From NCBI RefSeq assembly GCF_000307025.1, contig NC_018584.1, forward strand, positions 2,108,001 through 2,172,000: a stretch of 64,000 nucleotides of DNA. The letters run 5' to 3'. Under the pieces are notes generated by a model. That model did no database searches, was not told the DNA's origin, and saw nothing but the letters and a program-made list of their open reading frames with translations. Source of the DNA: Listeria monocytogenes ATCC 19117 (GTDB lineage: Bacteria > Bacillota > Bacilli > Lactobacillales > Listeriaceae). Position numbers and translations under genes: made by a program. Below are positions 55,122 to 64,000 of this stretch, in pieces (position 1 is the first letter of the stretch; each line of letters begins with the position of its first letter).

Positions 55122-55151
55122 TTGACAAAATAACAGAATCAATATTATAAT
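55122..55151 (+). promoter_or_regulatory. tRNA-Leu promoter
   Basis: TTGACA (55122-55127), 18 bases, TATAAT (55146-55151), both perfect matches, ending 18 bases before the tRNA. Confidence 0.85.
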
Positions 55152-55169
55152 TAGTTTTGCTACGCATAC

Positions 55170-55253
<84 letters not shown>

Positions 55254-55260
55254 TCAATAA

Positions 55261-55297
55261 AAAAATTCCAAGGTTAGAAGCTAACCTTGGAATTTTT
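55261..55297. terminator. Bidirectional terminator between tRNA-Leu and the LPQTG gene
   Basis: AAAAATTCCAAGGTTAG and its complement with a 3-base loop, flanked by A- and T-runs. Confidence 0.9.
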
Positions 55298-55305
55298 TTG
55301 TATTT

Positions 55306-56994
55306 TTAATATCTTCTATAAACAAATAACCCGCTAACTACGACAATAAGCAATCCTATAAAAATTGTTGAGCTATTTGAACTATCGCCCGTTTGTGGTA
55401 GAGCAGTAATTTTTGTCGTTTCTCCACTTACCTTCACCACTGTACTTCCCTTTGTTGGAGTCGGTTTTTTAGGTACCATTATTTTATTATCACTAAAAGT
55501 AATATTAATAGTTTTTTGAGGGTTAAATGGTATCGTTACGCGAATTTCTTTGGTTGATTTTTCAAAGCCAGGTGGTGCTGTTGCTTCCGTTATGACATAA
55601 GTTCCGGGTTGTAAGTTTTCAGCAAGAGCATAACCTTTACTATTTGTAGTTACTTTTTTTAATGTCGTTCCATCTGTTGACTTTACGTCGAAAACGGCAT
55701 TTGCTAGACCTTTTTTATTCGCTTCATCTTGTTTAAAAATAGTAATTGATCCTGTTTTCTCAACGTTTTGAAAAGTGAGTTTGACAGGATTTGTATCGCC
55801 GTACGTGATAGTGAATGTTTTTGGTGTTGGGTTCTTCTGATAACCAAGAGGTGCTGTAACTTCGGTTGCTGTATACTTCCCTGGTGACAGCCCTTCCGCT
55901 GTCCCTGTACCATTTTGACCAGTCGTTATTTTCGCCACTTCTGATTGAGAATTATCTTTAATGGCATAAACCGCTCCACTCAGCGCCTTATCTCCTGAAA
56001 ATTTTTGAATTTCCACTTTACCATTCGTCGTTATTCCCGCATCCATATCAAAATTCTCACTTTTTAAATTAGGTACATTTACTGAAGCTATCCCTGTTTT
56101 ATCTGGCTTGGAATTAAGCGTCGTATCATTGCCTTGATTTGCTTTTGAAAAAATAAAATCATTATTCGGTAGGGTAAATTTCACTTGATAGTCCCCCGGC
56201 AAAACATCTGTGAATAAATAAGAGCCGATATTATTCGTGGTCGCACTTTCTTTAAACACACCATCTTTCGTTAATAAATCTACCTTTACGAAAGGAGCAG
56301 GTTCTTCGCTATCTTGTTGAATACCATCCCCATTAAAATCGTACCAAACAACATCGCCAATTTTTGCGCCATTTACATTAATATACAACTGAATATCATC
56401 CAAAAAATTTCCGCTGGTAAGTGAGCCACTTGCTGTTGAAATAGGATTGAAAGTTAGCCTTGTGATAGTCTGTCCTTCAGGCACTATATAATTCCCTTCA
56501 AAACTCCCCCATGTTTCTCCATCAGAAACTCGCGACACTTCGGTTTGACTTTCTGGTGAGCCAATAAGTAAATCAGCCGTGTCTACCCCCATGCGCCCCC
56601 GGTGTGAGAACTTCCAAGTTAAATTGGAACCTGGGATTGTCCGAATGTCTTGATAAACTGGACCAATACCATCCGAGTTTAATTCAATAAAATTGTTTCC
56701 AGAAAAAGCAGGCACATTGTATCCATTACCATTTTGCCATACTTCAATATTCCCAGTTGGATTAGTTGTTCCCCAGGCCTCTACACCTTTTTGATTTACT
56801 TGCCAAACATTTGTCGTACCAGCATCTACACCATAATCCTCGATATCAACATCTTCAAAATCATTATTTTTAATGGCCCATTTTAATTGCCAACCATTTG
56901 AAGATGTTGGAGAAGCTTGCACTTTTTCAGAAGTGCTCCCAATAATAAGTAAGACAATTAGAATAAACAAACTACCTATTAATTTTTTTTGCAT
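55306..56994 (-). CDS. LPXTG-anchored surface protein with SdrD_B and SpaA repeats
   Basis: 562 residues. Signal peptide 1-27; N-terminal beta-sandwich domain (about 30-205); an SdrD_B domain (about 211-318) with a Ca-binding loop DFNGDGIQQDSEE; two SpaA/Cna_B-type domains (about 323-410 and 415-505), each with the isopeptide-type Lys (VEIQKFSG; ITIFKQDE) and Glu (TATEVTAP; VITEATAP); sortase signal LPQTG (532-536), a hydrophobic helix and YRRY. It is a cell-wall-attached protein, perhaps an adhesin. It lies downstream of an RNPP-like regulator gene but behind a terminator, so it has its own promoter. Confidence 0.88.
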   Translation of the reverse strand: MQKKLIGSLFILIVLLIIGSTSEKVQASPTSSNGWQLKWAIKNNDFEDVDIEDYGVDAGTTNVWQVNQKGVEAWGTTNPTGNIEVWQNGNGYNVPAFSGNNFIELNSDGIGPVYQDIRTIPGSNLTWKFSHRGRMGVDTADLLIGSPESQTEVSRVSDGETWGSFEGNYIVPEGQTITRLTFNPISTASGSLTSGNFLDDIQLYINVNGAKIGDVVWYDFNGDGIQQDSEEPAPFVKVDLLTKDGVFKESATTNNIGSYLFTDVLPGDYQVKFTLPNNDFIFSKANQGNDTTLNSKPDKTGIASVNVPNLKSENFDMDAGITTNGKVEIQKFSGDKALSGAVYAIKDNSQSEVAKITTGQNGTGTAEGLSPGKYTATEVTAPLGYQKNPTPKTFTITYGDTNPVKLTFQNVEKTGSITIFKQDEANKKGLANAVFDVKSTDGTTLKKVTTNSKGYALAENLQPGTYVITEATAPPGFEKSTKEIRVTIPFNPQKTINITFSDNKIMVPKKPTPTKGSTVVKVSGETTKITALPQTGDSSNSSTIFIGLLIVVVSGLFVYRRY

Positions 56995-57056
56995 GCTTTC
57001 TCCCCCTTTTTCGCCCTAAACCTAACACCTTTAATTACCCGCAAAAAAGCAAAAGA

Positions 57057-57084
57057 AAACAGCCAGTATAACAACTAGCTGTTT
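57057..57084 (-). terminator. Terminator after the RNPP-like regulator gene
   Basis: AAACAGC and GCTGTTT arms with an inner AGT/ACT pair, followed on the minus strand by TCTTTTGC. A moderately strong terminator. Confidence 0.55.
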
Positions 57085-57090
57085 CTAATA

Positions 57091-58362
57091 TTAAGACAAA
57101 ATATCGTATGCCATTTTATATTTCGTTGATTTGGCGAAATGTTTACTTGCATGCTTTTTCACTCGTTCAATTAATGCTGGATCATTTGATGCGTTAATTT
57201 TTTTCAGTAATTGTATCATTTTCTTTTCATAACTTACTTGCTCATCCTGTTGATATAAAAGCAATATTTCGGTGTATTCCATAAAGTAATTCAGTTCTTG
57301 TACTCGCTCAACTACTGTATTCATCAGCCCCATTAATGAAGTTGCTTCTTCAACAAAACCTTTTTCCGCAAAAATAACCATCAGTTCTGTTATAACAAGG
57401 TAATCGTTGTTGTTAAAGCTTATATTAGTCGTTTTGTAGGCCATTATTTCTTTATACAAACAGGTTATTTTTTCATGAAATAGCGTCTCATTTCCCTCAA
57501 TATTTTCAATTTCTGCCATTTTTAACTGAACGACGAAATAATAGATTTTTTTAGCTTCTGGATATTTGGAAAAGTACTTTTGTGCTTGTTTAAATCTGTA
57601 TTTTGCCTCACCAATAAAGCCAATTTGAAAATAAATGTAACCGTAGAAATAAAGAATAGAGACAAAACGTTCCTGCTCTTCATCCTTTATTAAATCCCAC
57701 GCTTGCTGGATATGTCCAAGTGCAGGTTCATAAATACTTTGGCAAATATAATTAATGCAGATGCACACATGAAAAACAGTGAGAAAATTTTTATTATCAG
57801 TGAGAGCAACACACTTTTCCCAGTACTCCACTGCTAATTGATAATTACACGTTGCATGAGAATGTTTTACTGCCTGACCGTAATAATAGTAGGAAAGCAA
57901 TTGGGGCGGGAAAGCATTTTCCACTCGTTTTTCTGCGTTCTTTAAATATTTAGCTTCCACTTCTTCCGCTCTTGAAAATTTCCAAGTCTTGTAATAAAAT
58001 GCCACCTGTAAACAATAAAAGCTAAGTTCGACAGCTGGTGATTCGTGCTGCAGCTCTACATTTTCCGCTATTTTCTTTAATCTACTTTCTATTTCTTTAG
58101 GATTAGAACAAACCAATAGTTTAAAAATCTCATCCAATTCTTTCAAAAGTGCTCTATTCTCTTCATCTTCGCTCATCAATAACACTTCTTCCGGTATTTC
58201 TAACCTTCTTGCTATGTGTATCAACGTTTCCAAAGAAGCAACTTTAATACCATTTTCTATATTTGCTAAATAAGGCACAGAGATAATTCCTTGCGCTACG
58301 TCTTTTAATGTCAGCTGTTTCTCTTTACGAATATTTTTAATTCGCAAACCGATTAAGTTCAT
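57091..58362 (-). CDS. RNPP-like regulator: XRE HTH plus TPR region
   Basis: 423 residues. An XRE-type helix-turn-helix at 5-55 (LRIKNIRKEKQLTLKDVAQG, then PYLANIENG) is followed by about 350 residues of helical repeats with TPR spacing (YYYYGQAVKHS; ILYFYGYIYFQIGFIGEAKY). This layout is shared with PlcR, PrgX and Rgg-type regulators that bind short peptides. No obvious pheromone gene lies next to it. The adjacent LPQTG gene is a likely target. Confidence 0.75.
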   Translation of the reverse strand: MNLIGLRIKNIRKEKQLTLKDVAQGIISVPYLANIENGIKVASLETLIHIARRLEIPEEVLLMSEDEENRALLKELDEIFKLLVCSNPKEIESRLKKIAENVELQHESPAVELSFYCLQVAFYYKTWKFSRAEEVEAKYLKNAEKRVENAFPPQLLSYYYYGQAVKHSHATCNYQLAVEYWEKCVALTDNKNFLTVFHVCICINYICQSIYEPALGHIQQAWDLIKDEEQERFVSILYFYGYIYFQIGFIGEAKYRFKQAQKYFSKYPEAKKIYYFVVQLKMAEIENIEGNETLFHEKITCLYKEIMAYKTTNISFNNNDYLVITELMVIFAEKGFVEEATSLMGLMNTVVERVQELNYFMEYTEILLLYQQDEQVSYEKKMIQLLKKINASNDPALIERVKKHASKHFAKSTKYKMAYDILS

Positions 58363-58997
58363 GATGTCACCGCCGTTTTTTCAATATTTTCCTCTTAATT
58401 ATAAACATTTCGAAATGGAAAACAACTACTTTTTCCAGCTACTTTTTTGCTTTCATTTTTATATTTTCTAAAAAAGCTTGTTAAATTAGCTTTTTTAAAC
58501 TACTAACCTAAAGCGTTCGCCCTTACATAGAAAACGTTTTAGATCAAAAAAAGCATGATTGCTCTTGGACCTAAAACGTTTTGTTATATTTGCTCCTGTA
58601 TAGCTATTTTGAAAAAAGCTTCACTAATTTGCCATAATCATCGCTGTGGATTTTTTGTTGTCCGGCATAGGTGAAATAAAAATTTTCCTTTTGAATTCCT
58701 AAATTTCACCTAATACCGACATTTTATTACTTCTTAGTTTGCTCCCACATGCAAACTACTCCGTTAATAAAACAACAAGTTTTATAGACTCTATCCCTTA
58801 TCGAATCTATAAATTTTCTCTACACATTCCCTTTTAAAACCTGTCTACGCAAAAACGGAAACGTAGATTTTCATTTTACCATTCAAATTCAATTAATCTC
58901 TAAAAAGGAAAATTCATCTTACTTCCACCTTTTTCAAGTCCATATTTAGTATTAATTTCCTAAAAAGACGAAGATATCATCTATCTTTGTCTCATTT
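58363..58997. other. 635-base non-coding stretch with three inverted repeats
   Basis: No convincing gene on either strand; only short open frames (for example a 14-residue one beginning MPDNKKSTAM on the minus strand near 58665, poorly placed for translation). Dyads: AAAACGTTTTAG/CTAAAACGTTTT (58531-58542/58571-58582), each arm itself partly palindromic; AGGTGAAAT/ATTTCACCT (58669-58677/58703-58711); TCTACG/CGTAGA (58844-58849/58862-58867). It is AT-rich and lies between the MATE gene and the RNPP-like regulator, both on the minus strand. Confidence 0.5.
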
Positions 58998-60329
58998 TTA
59001 TTTAAATAGAATATGTTTTTTCTTCATATAGAATATGATGGATGCTGCTACAATCATTTCTGAAATTGGAATTGCTAGCCAAACGCCCGGGATACCAATG
59101 ATTGGTGGCAACACTAATAGGAAGATGACCATGAAAATAATCTCACGCGATATCGTTATCCATGTAGCCATTTTTACCTTGTCCGATGTTTGGAAATAGG
59201 TCATCATAACAAAGTTGAAGCCCATGAACAGATAAGCTGTATAGAATAATTTGATACCGTTACTTGCTAAATCTTTAATTTCCGGGCTAAAGTTCCCGAA
59301 CATCGAAACGAGCAAGTTGGAACCGAAGAGACCAACGAGCAAAAAGCCTACTCCAGTGCTGAACGCTACCATAATCGCAATTTTCAACGTTTCTATTTCT
59401 TTTTGTCTAGCTTTCGCGCCCCGATAATAACTAATAAGTGGTTGAATCGCGGACCCCATTCCAAGGAACAGCATCAAAATCACACTGTGCGTATAATTGA
59501 GTACCGAGAACGCCGCCACACCAGCAGTCCCAGCAATAGCCGCAATCGAAATATTATAACCTAGCGTAAATACAGACACCCCAACTTCCGCTAAAAAGCT
59601 CGGTAAGCCAATTGCTAAAGTTTTCTTAAAAAACGCTTTGTTCCAGTCCACTTTGACAAATTTTAAACGACTTGATTTTTTGAAGAAATGGGTAATTAAA
59701 ATGAGTACACCGATAATGATTGCAATCATCGTAGCAAGCGCAGAACCCGTAACGCCCCATTCGAATACAAATAAGAATAAATAGTTCAAAATAACATTAC
59801 TGATTGCTGTTACAATAAGCGCAATCATCGATAAATTAGGATCGCCATCGTTACGTACAAAAATACTTAAAATATTTTCTAGTGTAAGCGCAAATCCAAA
59901 TACGAGCAGGATATTCATATACTCGAGCACATAACCAATCGTATCATCATTCGCACCTAAAAAATAAGCTAATGGTACTTTAAAAATAAACGCTATAATT
60001 CCAATAATAACAGTGATTGAAACAACAGCTAGAATCGCATTGGTGAAAATCGTTTGAGCTTTCGCGACATTTTTCTCCCCGATCGCAAAGGAAAATTGAG
60101 TCGCAGCACCAATCCCAATCCAAATAGAAATCGCTGTAAAAATCGTAAATACAGGCACCGCTATATTTATGCCAGCCAGCGCCACTCCGCCGAGCTTATG
60201 CCCAACAAAAATTCCATCAATCACAATATTTAAAGACATTAACAACATTCCCACTAAGGAAGGAATTAAATATCTAAAGTAAATCTTTTTAACTGAATCT
60301 GTTTCTAAAATTTCCATATTTTTTGCCAT
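58998..60329 (-). CDS. MATE-family efflux transporter
   Basis: 443 residues with 12 transmembrane segments in two homologous halves; starts MAKNMEILETDSVKKIYFRY. Typical MATE features include PSLVGMLLMSLNIVIDGIFV and the second-half GLPSFLAEVGVSVF. It exports cationic drugs or metabolites using Na+ or H+. It lies nine bases after a TetR gene and is presumably repressed by it. Confidence 0.88.
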   Translation of the reverse strand: MAKNMEILETDSVKKIYFRYLIPSLVGMLLMSLNIVIDGIFVGHKLGGVALAGINIAVPVFTIFTAISIWIGIGAATQFSFAIGEKNVAKAQTIFTNAILAVVSITVIIGIIAFIFKVPLAYFLGANDDTIGYVLEYMNILLVFGFALTLENILSIFVRNDGDPNLSMIALIVTAISNVILNYLFLFVFEWGVTGSALATMIAIIIGVLILITHFFKKSSRLKFVKVDWNKAFFKKTLAIGLPSFLAEVGVSVFTLGYNISIAAIAGTAGVAAFSVLNYTHSVILMLFLGMGSAIQPLISYYRGAKARQKEIETLKIAIMVAFSTGVGFLLVGLFGSNLLVSMFGNFSPEIKDLASNGIKLFYTAYLFMGFNFVMMTYFQTSDKVKMATWITISREIIFMVIFLLVLPPIIGIPGVWLAIPISEMIVAASIIFYMKKKHILFK

Positions 60330-60338
60330 ACTACACCT

Positions 60339-60932
60339 CTAATTCAAAGCTTTTAGCGTAATTCCTCTCCAGAAAATTTGCCATAAAGCTGTGATTTTCT
60401 TTTCCGTTCTTTCTGGGTCGTTCACGTACACAATGTCTACGATAACTGCGTCGAGAATTCCCATATAAGCTTCTTTCATCGTTTCCACATCTTGCATTGG
60501 AATTAACTTTTGCTCCATCCAATTGCTAAATAAATTAGTAAATTCATGTTCCATTTGTAGCACATTCTCGGTAATATCTGCTTGGACCACTTCATACAAA
60601 TGCTTCGGCGGATAAAACCCGTAACGCAACCAAAATTGATAGGCCTCGTCCGTATCGTATAATTCCTTCACACCAAAAAGTAAACTAGACAAAACAAGAT
60701 CTGGTCTGGATAAATCACTATCCCGAAGTTTTGCCCGGTAGTAATCTATTTCTGTTGATTTCGCGTCCTTCATAATGGATAAAAACAAATCATCTTTATC
60801 TTTAAAATGAGAATAGATGGATTGTTTCTTCAGCCCCACAACCCCTGCAATATCAGCAAGCGATGTTCCTTCAAAACCGTTATTAGCAAAAAGTGTCAGT
60901 GCAGCTTGTTTGATTTCTTCTTTTCTCATCAT
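60339..60932 (-). CDS. TetR-family regulator of the MATE gene
   Basis: 197 residues. HTH at about 25-45 (TSLADIAGVVGLKKQSIYSH). The C-terminal ligand domain is of TetR_C type. Two adjacent ATG codons follow GAGGAG; either can be the start. A palindrome in its promoter fits autoregulation. Confidence 0.85.
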   Translation of the reverse strand: MMRKEEIKQAALTLFANNGFEGTSLADIAGVVGLKKQSIYSHFKDKDDLFLSIMKDAKSTEIDYYRAKLRDSDLSRPDLVLSSLLFGVKELYDTDEAYQFWLRYGFYPPKHLYEVVQADITENVLQMEHEFTNLFSNWMEQKLIPMQDVETMKEAYMGILDAVIVDIVYVNDPERTEKKITALWQIFWRGITLKALN

Positions 60933-60952
60933 TCCACTCCTCTCGCAAAAAC

Positions 60953-61000
60953 TGACGACCGTTCGTAAGTCATTCTCTCACGAAAAAATTTCTTTGTCAA
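60953..61000 (-). promoter_or_regulatory. Promoter and operator-like palindrome of the TetR/MATE operon
   Basis: TTGACA (60995-61000), 17 bases, GAGAAT (60972-60977) on the minus strand. Immediately downstream, 60953-60972 reads TGAC-N3-CG-N2-CG-N3-GTCA in outline, 12 of 20 positions symmetric. The position at the transcription start suits a repressor site. Confidence 0.5.
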
Positions 61001-61006
61001 CAAAAA

Positions 61007-61032
61007 AATCCACTCTAATAAAAGAGTGGATT
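61007..61032 (-). terminator. Terminator after the esterase gene
   Basis: AATCCACTCT and AGAGTGGATT with a 6-base loop; the minus strand continues TTTTTGTTG. Confidence 0.8.
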
Positions 61033-61039
61033 CATGGAT

Positions 61040-62083
61040 TTATTTTTCTTCTAAAAACTCGCTAATCAATTCGTATGTCTCATCGGTCGCTTCTGAGTTA
61101 GTTGTCATGAAGCCATGTGGAACTTTTTCAAAGCGTTTGGCAAATACTTCTACGCCGGCGTCTTTTAATTTCTTCGCATATGCTTCCCCTTGATCTCTAA
61201 GTGGATCAAATTCAGCAGTCGCAATAAATGTTTTTGGTAGTCCGACTAAATCTTTGCTACGTATTGGTGCAACGAGTGGATCGTATTTACGATCGCTTGC
61301 ATTCGCAATATATAATTTAAAGAATTTATCTAATGATTCTTTCGTAAGCACATAGCCTTCTGCAAATTCATCCATTGAAGGATAAAGAACAGACGCATCA
61401 CGACTGAAAATATCTGTCGCTGGATAAAGTAAAATTTGAGCAGTGATATTTGGTTTACCTTTTGATTTAGCAATTTGAGTCACAACGGTTGCTAAGTTTC
61501 CTCCTACGCTATCTCCTGCAACGATAATGTCTGAGGATTTAGCTCGCAAGCTAGTACGATGATTTTGAACCCATAGTAGCGCGGCATAGGCATCTTCCAC
61601 TGCTGCTGGGAATGGATTTTCTGGAGCAAGTCGGTAATCAACAGTAACAACGCGAGCGCCTGTTGTTTGAACAAGTTTTCTGGCAATCGCGTCATGCGTT
61701 TGCAGTCCGCCTAGAACAAATCCGCCACCATGATAGTAAACGATAATTTCAAAAGGTCCGTCTTCTTGCGGCGTATAAATTCTAATTGGAATTTTGCCAG
61801 CCGGGCCATCAATTTTTTTATTTTCAACATCGCCAATTTCGATATCTTTTGCTGAAGGTAATGCTTTTGTCGCTAGTCTCATATATTTATATCGCGAATC
61901 TACGTCGGATAATGGTGAAGTGTTTTTCACAAATTTCTGTGAAGCTTCATCTAAATTCTCCAGTACCTCGGGATTATATTCTTTTTTCCCAACCGCTTTT
62001 TTGTAAATAAAGAAAACGATTAATAATGGAAGTAGAATGATCCCAGCAAAACCGATAGCGATCCATTTTATTGTATTTTTCAC
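61040..62083 (-). CDS. Membrane-anchored HSL-type esterase/lipase
   Basis: 347 residues. N-terminal transmembrane anchor (about 5-27). The oxyanion motif YYHGGGFVLGG (near 115) and nucleophile motif GDSVGGN (near 190) define the alpha/beta hydrolase-3 (hormone-sensitive lipase) family. The catalytic Asp lies in EFDPLRD and the His in KVPHGF. The substrate is unknown; short-chain esters are typical. Confidence 0.85.
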   Translation of the reverse strand: MKNTIKWIAIGFAGIILLPLLIVFFIYKKAVGKKEYNPEVLENLDEASQKFVKNTSPLSDVDSRYKYMRLATKALPSAKDIEIGDVENKKIDGPAGKIPIRIYTPQEDGPFEIIVYYHGGGFVLGGLQTHDAIARKLVQTTGARVVTVDYRLAPENPFPAAVEDAYAALLWVQNHRTSLRAKSSDIIVAGDSVGGNLATVVTQIAKSKGKPNITAQILLYPATDIFSRDASVLYPSMDEFAEGYVLTKESLDKFFKLYIANASDRKYDPLVAPIRSKDLVGLPKTFIATAEFDPLRDQGEAYAKKLKDAGVEVFAKRFEKVPHGFMTTNSEATDETYELISEFLEEK

Positions 62084-62226
62084 ATTCGCTCAACTCCTTC
62101 AATATAACTTCATTAACAAGTATAGCAGTTTTATGAACAGGAACCAATTTATTACTATTTGAAATGATTATTTTTATTTAAAAATGTATTTTTAAGCATA
62201 ATTATGAATAATCCAAAATAAAAAGG

Positions 62227-62278
62227 TTGATATATAAAAGCATCAGTGTTAATATAAATACAAATGTTTGTATATTTA
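62227..62278 (+). promoter_or_regulatory. argGH promoter with palindrome at the start site
   Basis: TTGATA (62227-62232), 17 bases, TAATAT (62250-62255). TACAAA-TG-TTTGTA (62259-62272) is a perfect 14-base dyad at the predicted transcription start, extended by AT-rich symmetric flanks. It does not fit the ARG box well (which has TGAAT/ATTCA half sites), though a TATGAAT half site occurs nearby at about 62204. The operator role and the regulator (ArgR expected) are inferred. Confidence 0.5.
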
Positions 62279-62297
62279 TGAATAGGGGATGTTTACA

Positions 62298-63512
62298 ATG
62301 GCGAAAGAAAAAATCGTATTAGCTTACTCAGGTGGGTTAGATACTTCTGTGGCAATTCAGTGGTTAGTAGAATCAGGTTATGAAGTTATTGCATGTTGCT
62401 TAGATGTTGGTGAAGGCAAAAATTTGGATTTTATTAAAGAAAAAGCCATTACTGTTGGAGCAAGTGAATCCTACACGATTGATGCAAAAGAAGAATTCGC
62501 GGAGGATTTTGCGTTAATTGCCCTTCAAGCCCACGCATATTATGAAGGAAAATATCCGCTTATTTCCGCTTTAAGTCGTCCGTTAATTGCGAAAAAATTA
62601 GTAGAAGTAGCTCGTCAAGAAGGTGCCTCTGCTATCGCTCATGGTTGTACTGGTAAAGGAAATGACCAAGTTCGGTTTGAAGTAGCGATTCATGCACTTG
62701 CTCCTGATTTAAAAGTTGTTTCCCCTGTCCGTGATTGGAAATGGTCTAGAGAAGAAGAAATCAATTACGCCAAAGAACATAACATCCCTGTTCCAATTGA
62801 TTTAGATAATCCTTTCTCGATTGACCAAAACCTTTGGGGTAGAAGTAACGAATGTGGGGTGCTTGAAAACCCATGGACAACACCACCAGAAGCAGCTTAC
62901 GACTTAACAGTGAGTTTAGAAGACGCACCAGATACACCAGATATTGTTGAAATTACGTTTGATGCTGGTATTCCAATTTCTCTAAATGGAGAAAATATGA
63001 GCCTAGCAAATTTGATCCTTACTTTAAATGAAATTGCTGGAAAACATGGTGTCGGTAGAATCGATCATATCGAAAATCGTTTAGTTGGTATTAAATCACG
63101 TGAAGTATATGAATGTCCGGCCGCAGTCACTTTGATTACTGCACATAAAGAATTAGAAGATTTAACTTTTGTTCGTGAAGTGGCACATTTCAAACCTATT
63201 ATCGAACAAAAAATCAGCGAAACAATTTACAATGGCCTATGGTTCTCACCTTTGACAGAAGCATTAGTTGCTTTCTTAAAATCCACGCAAAAATTCGTGA
63301 ACGGAACGATTCGTGTAAAACTGTTTAAAGGCCATGCCATTGTGGAAGGAAGAAAATCACCAAATTCGCTTTATGATGAAAACCTAGCGACTTACACGTC
63401 TTCCGATACATTCGACCAAGATGCAGCAGTTGGTTTCATCAAGCTTTGGGGATTACCAACGAAAGTAAGCGCAGAAGTTAATTCAAAAGTGACAATAACA
63501 ACTGAGGTGTAA
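62298..63512 (+). CDS. argG: Argininosuccinate synthase
   Basis: 404 residues from [20 protein letters not shown]. The ATP pyrophosphatase loop AYSGGLDTS is at 9-17, with the citrulline/aspartate motifs [13 protein letters not shown] and [10 protein letters not shown]. It joins citrulline and aspartate. AGGGGAT lies before this ATG; an ATG three codons upstream sits on the ribosome site. It is followed by argH after three bases. Confidence 0.96.
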   Translation: MAKEKIVLAYSGGLDTSVAIQWLVESGYEVIACCLDVGEGKNLDFIKEKAITVGASESYTIDAKEEFAEDFALIALQAHAYYEGKYPLISALSRPLIAKKLVEVARQEGASAIAHGCTGKGNDQVRFEVAIHALAPDLKVVSPVRDWKWSREEEINYAKEHNIPVPIDLDNPFSIDQNLWGRSNECGVLENPWTTPPEAAYDLTVSLEDAPDTPDIVEITFDAGIPISLNGENMSLANLILTLNEIAGKHGVGRIDHIENRLVGIKSREVYECPAAVTLITAHKELEDLTFVREVAHFKPIIEQKISETIYNGLWFSPLTEALVAFLKSTQKFVNGTIRVKLFKGHAIVEGRKSPNSLYDENLATYTSSDTFDQDAAVGFIKLWGLPTKVSAEVNSKVTITTEV

Positions 63513-63515
63513 AAA

Positions 63516-64000
63516 ATGGAAAAACTATGGGGCGGACGTTTTCAAGGGAAAAGTGAAGCATGGATTGACGATTTTGGTGCTTCGATTTCTTTTGATCAAA
63601 AAATGGCAAAAGAAGACTTGGCGGGAAGTTTAGCGCATGTCGCTATGCTCAGCAAATGCGGAATTATTCCTGCTTCAGAAGCAGCTGAAATTACGGCCGG
63701 ATTAAAAATCCTCCAAGAAAAATTAGCGCTTGGTGAGCTCGAATTCAGCACAGTTAACGAAGATATTCATTTAAATATCGAAAAACTATTGCACGAGGAA
63801 ATCGGCCCAGTCGCTGGAAAACTTCATACGGCGCGCAGTCGGAATGATCAAGTTGCAACAGACATGCATTTGTATTTAAAACAAGCCGTAGCAGAAATTA
63901 TTCAGTCATTAAAACATTTACGCGTGGTGCTAGTCCAAAAAGCGGAGGCGAACGTCGAAACGATTATGCCTGGCTATACACACTTGCAACACGCCCAACC
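63516..64000 (+). CDS. argH: Argininosuccinate lyase, 5' part
   Basis: 161 residues visible before the window end, starting [20 protein letters not shown]. The family landmarks [15 protein letters not shown] and [16 protein letters not shown] are present. It splits argininosuccinate into arginine and fumarate. GAGGTG precedes the ATG and overlaps the end of argG, so the two are coupled. Confidence 0.95.
   Translation, partial: MEKLWGGRFQGKSEAWIDDFGASISFDQKMAKEDLAGSLAHVAMLSKCGIIPASEAAEITAGLKILQEKLALGELEFSTVNEDIHLNIEKLLHEEIGPVAGKLHTARSRNDQVATDMHLYLKQAVAEIIQSLKHLRVVLVQKAEANVETIMPGYTHLQHAQ

Noticed and set aside
58660-58710. 14-residue peptide on the minus strand as a pheromone for the RNPP-like regulator
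   Set aside because: It has no hydrophobic signal sequence and only a distant AAAGGA, within a dyad; not like known pheromone precursors.

Overview
The window is a chromosomal segment of a low-GC Firmicute. The gene content and order (dcw cluster on the minus strand, ylb genes, ctaA/ctaB, bsh, groESL, rex, tsaBDE/rimI, two crcB genes, an LPXTG protein, argGH) and the protein sequences point to Listeria sensu stricto, L. monocytogenes or a very close relative. The intact bile salt hydrolase gene argues against L. innocua and L. welshimeri, which are known to lack it. Species assignment rests on recognition of the sequences, not on a search.

Layout. (1) 1-2.9 kb: an accessory-looking segment with an Mga-type regulator (partial), a methyltransferase, a TetR regulator, a 53-residue membrane peptide behind two CodY-box-like sites, and a type I toxin-antitoxin-like module. 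(2) 3.0-18.5 kb: the division and cell wall cluster, read on the minus strand from mraZ to ylmH (mraZ-rsmH-ftsL-pbpB-murE-mraY-murD-murG-divIB-ftsA-ftsZ-ylmE-sepF-ylmG-ylmH). No ftsW or murB lies inside it and divIVA does not follow ylmH. (3) 18.7-25.3 kb: an MFS exporter divergent from an SgrR-like regulator, then DUF3397, a ketopantoate reductase, rpmF, yceD and tmcAL. (4) 25.4-34 kb: a short UvrA paralogue, ylbL-coaD-rsmD, ylbF/ylbG, a CAP-domain protein and the divergent haem A genes ctaB/ctaA. (5) 34-40.4 kb: K+ channel, MOSC protein, YcnI/YcnJ copper proteins, small membrane proteins, mscL and bsh. (6) 40.6-47.7 kb: groESL under CIRCE, CPBP protease-like and YdiK-like proteins, rex, an ABC-F ATPase and an alpha/beta hydrolase. 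(7) 47.7-48.1 kb: a second copy of the type I toxin-antitoxin-like module. (8) 48.2-54 kb: the t6A genes tsaE-tsaB-rimI-tsaD, two lipoproteins, paired crcB genes, and a GyrI-like/aminoglycoside-phosphotransferase-like pair. (9) 55-64 kb: tRNA-Leu(GAG), an LPQTG surface protein, an RNPP-like regulator, a 635-base non-coding stretch, MATE/TetR, an esterase, and argGH (argH cut by the window end).

Most of the window is conserved core genome. The strongest unusual signal is the pair of paralogous modules at about 2.6-2.9 kb and 47.7-48.05 kb. Each encodes a 23-28 residue holin-like hydrophobic peptide behind a short leader ORF, with a convergent small RNA on the opposite strand that shares a bidirectional terminator, as in TxpA/RatA and Fst/RNAII. 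None of these parts is long enough for ordinary gene calling. Other points worth testing are CodY-like boxes ahead of an orphan membrane peptide, a 10-bp-phased MraZ box array, a terminator-bearing leader ahead of crcB, Rex- and TetR-type autoregulatory sites, and a structured non-coding region upstream of the RNPP-like regulator.
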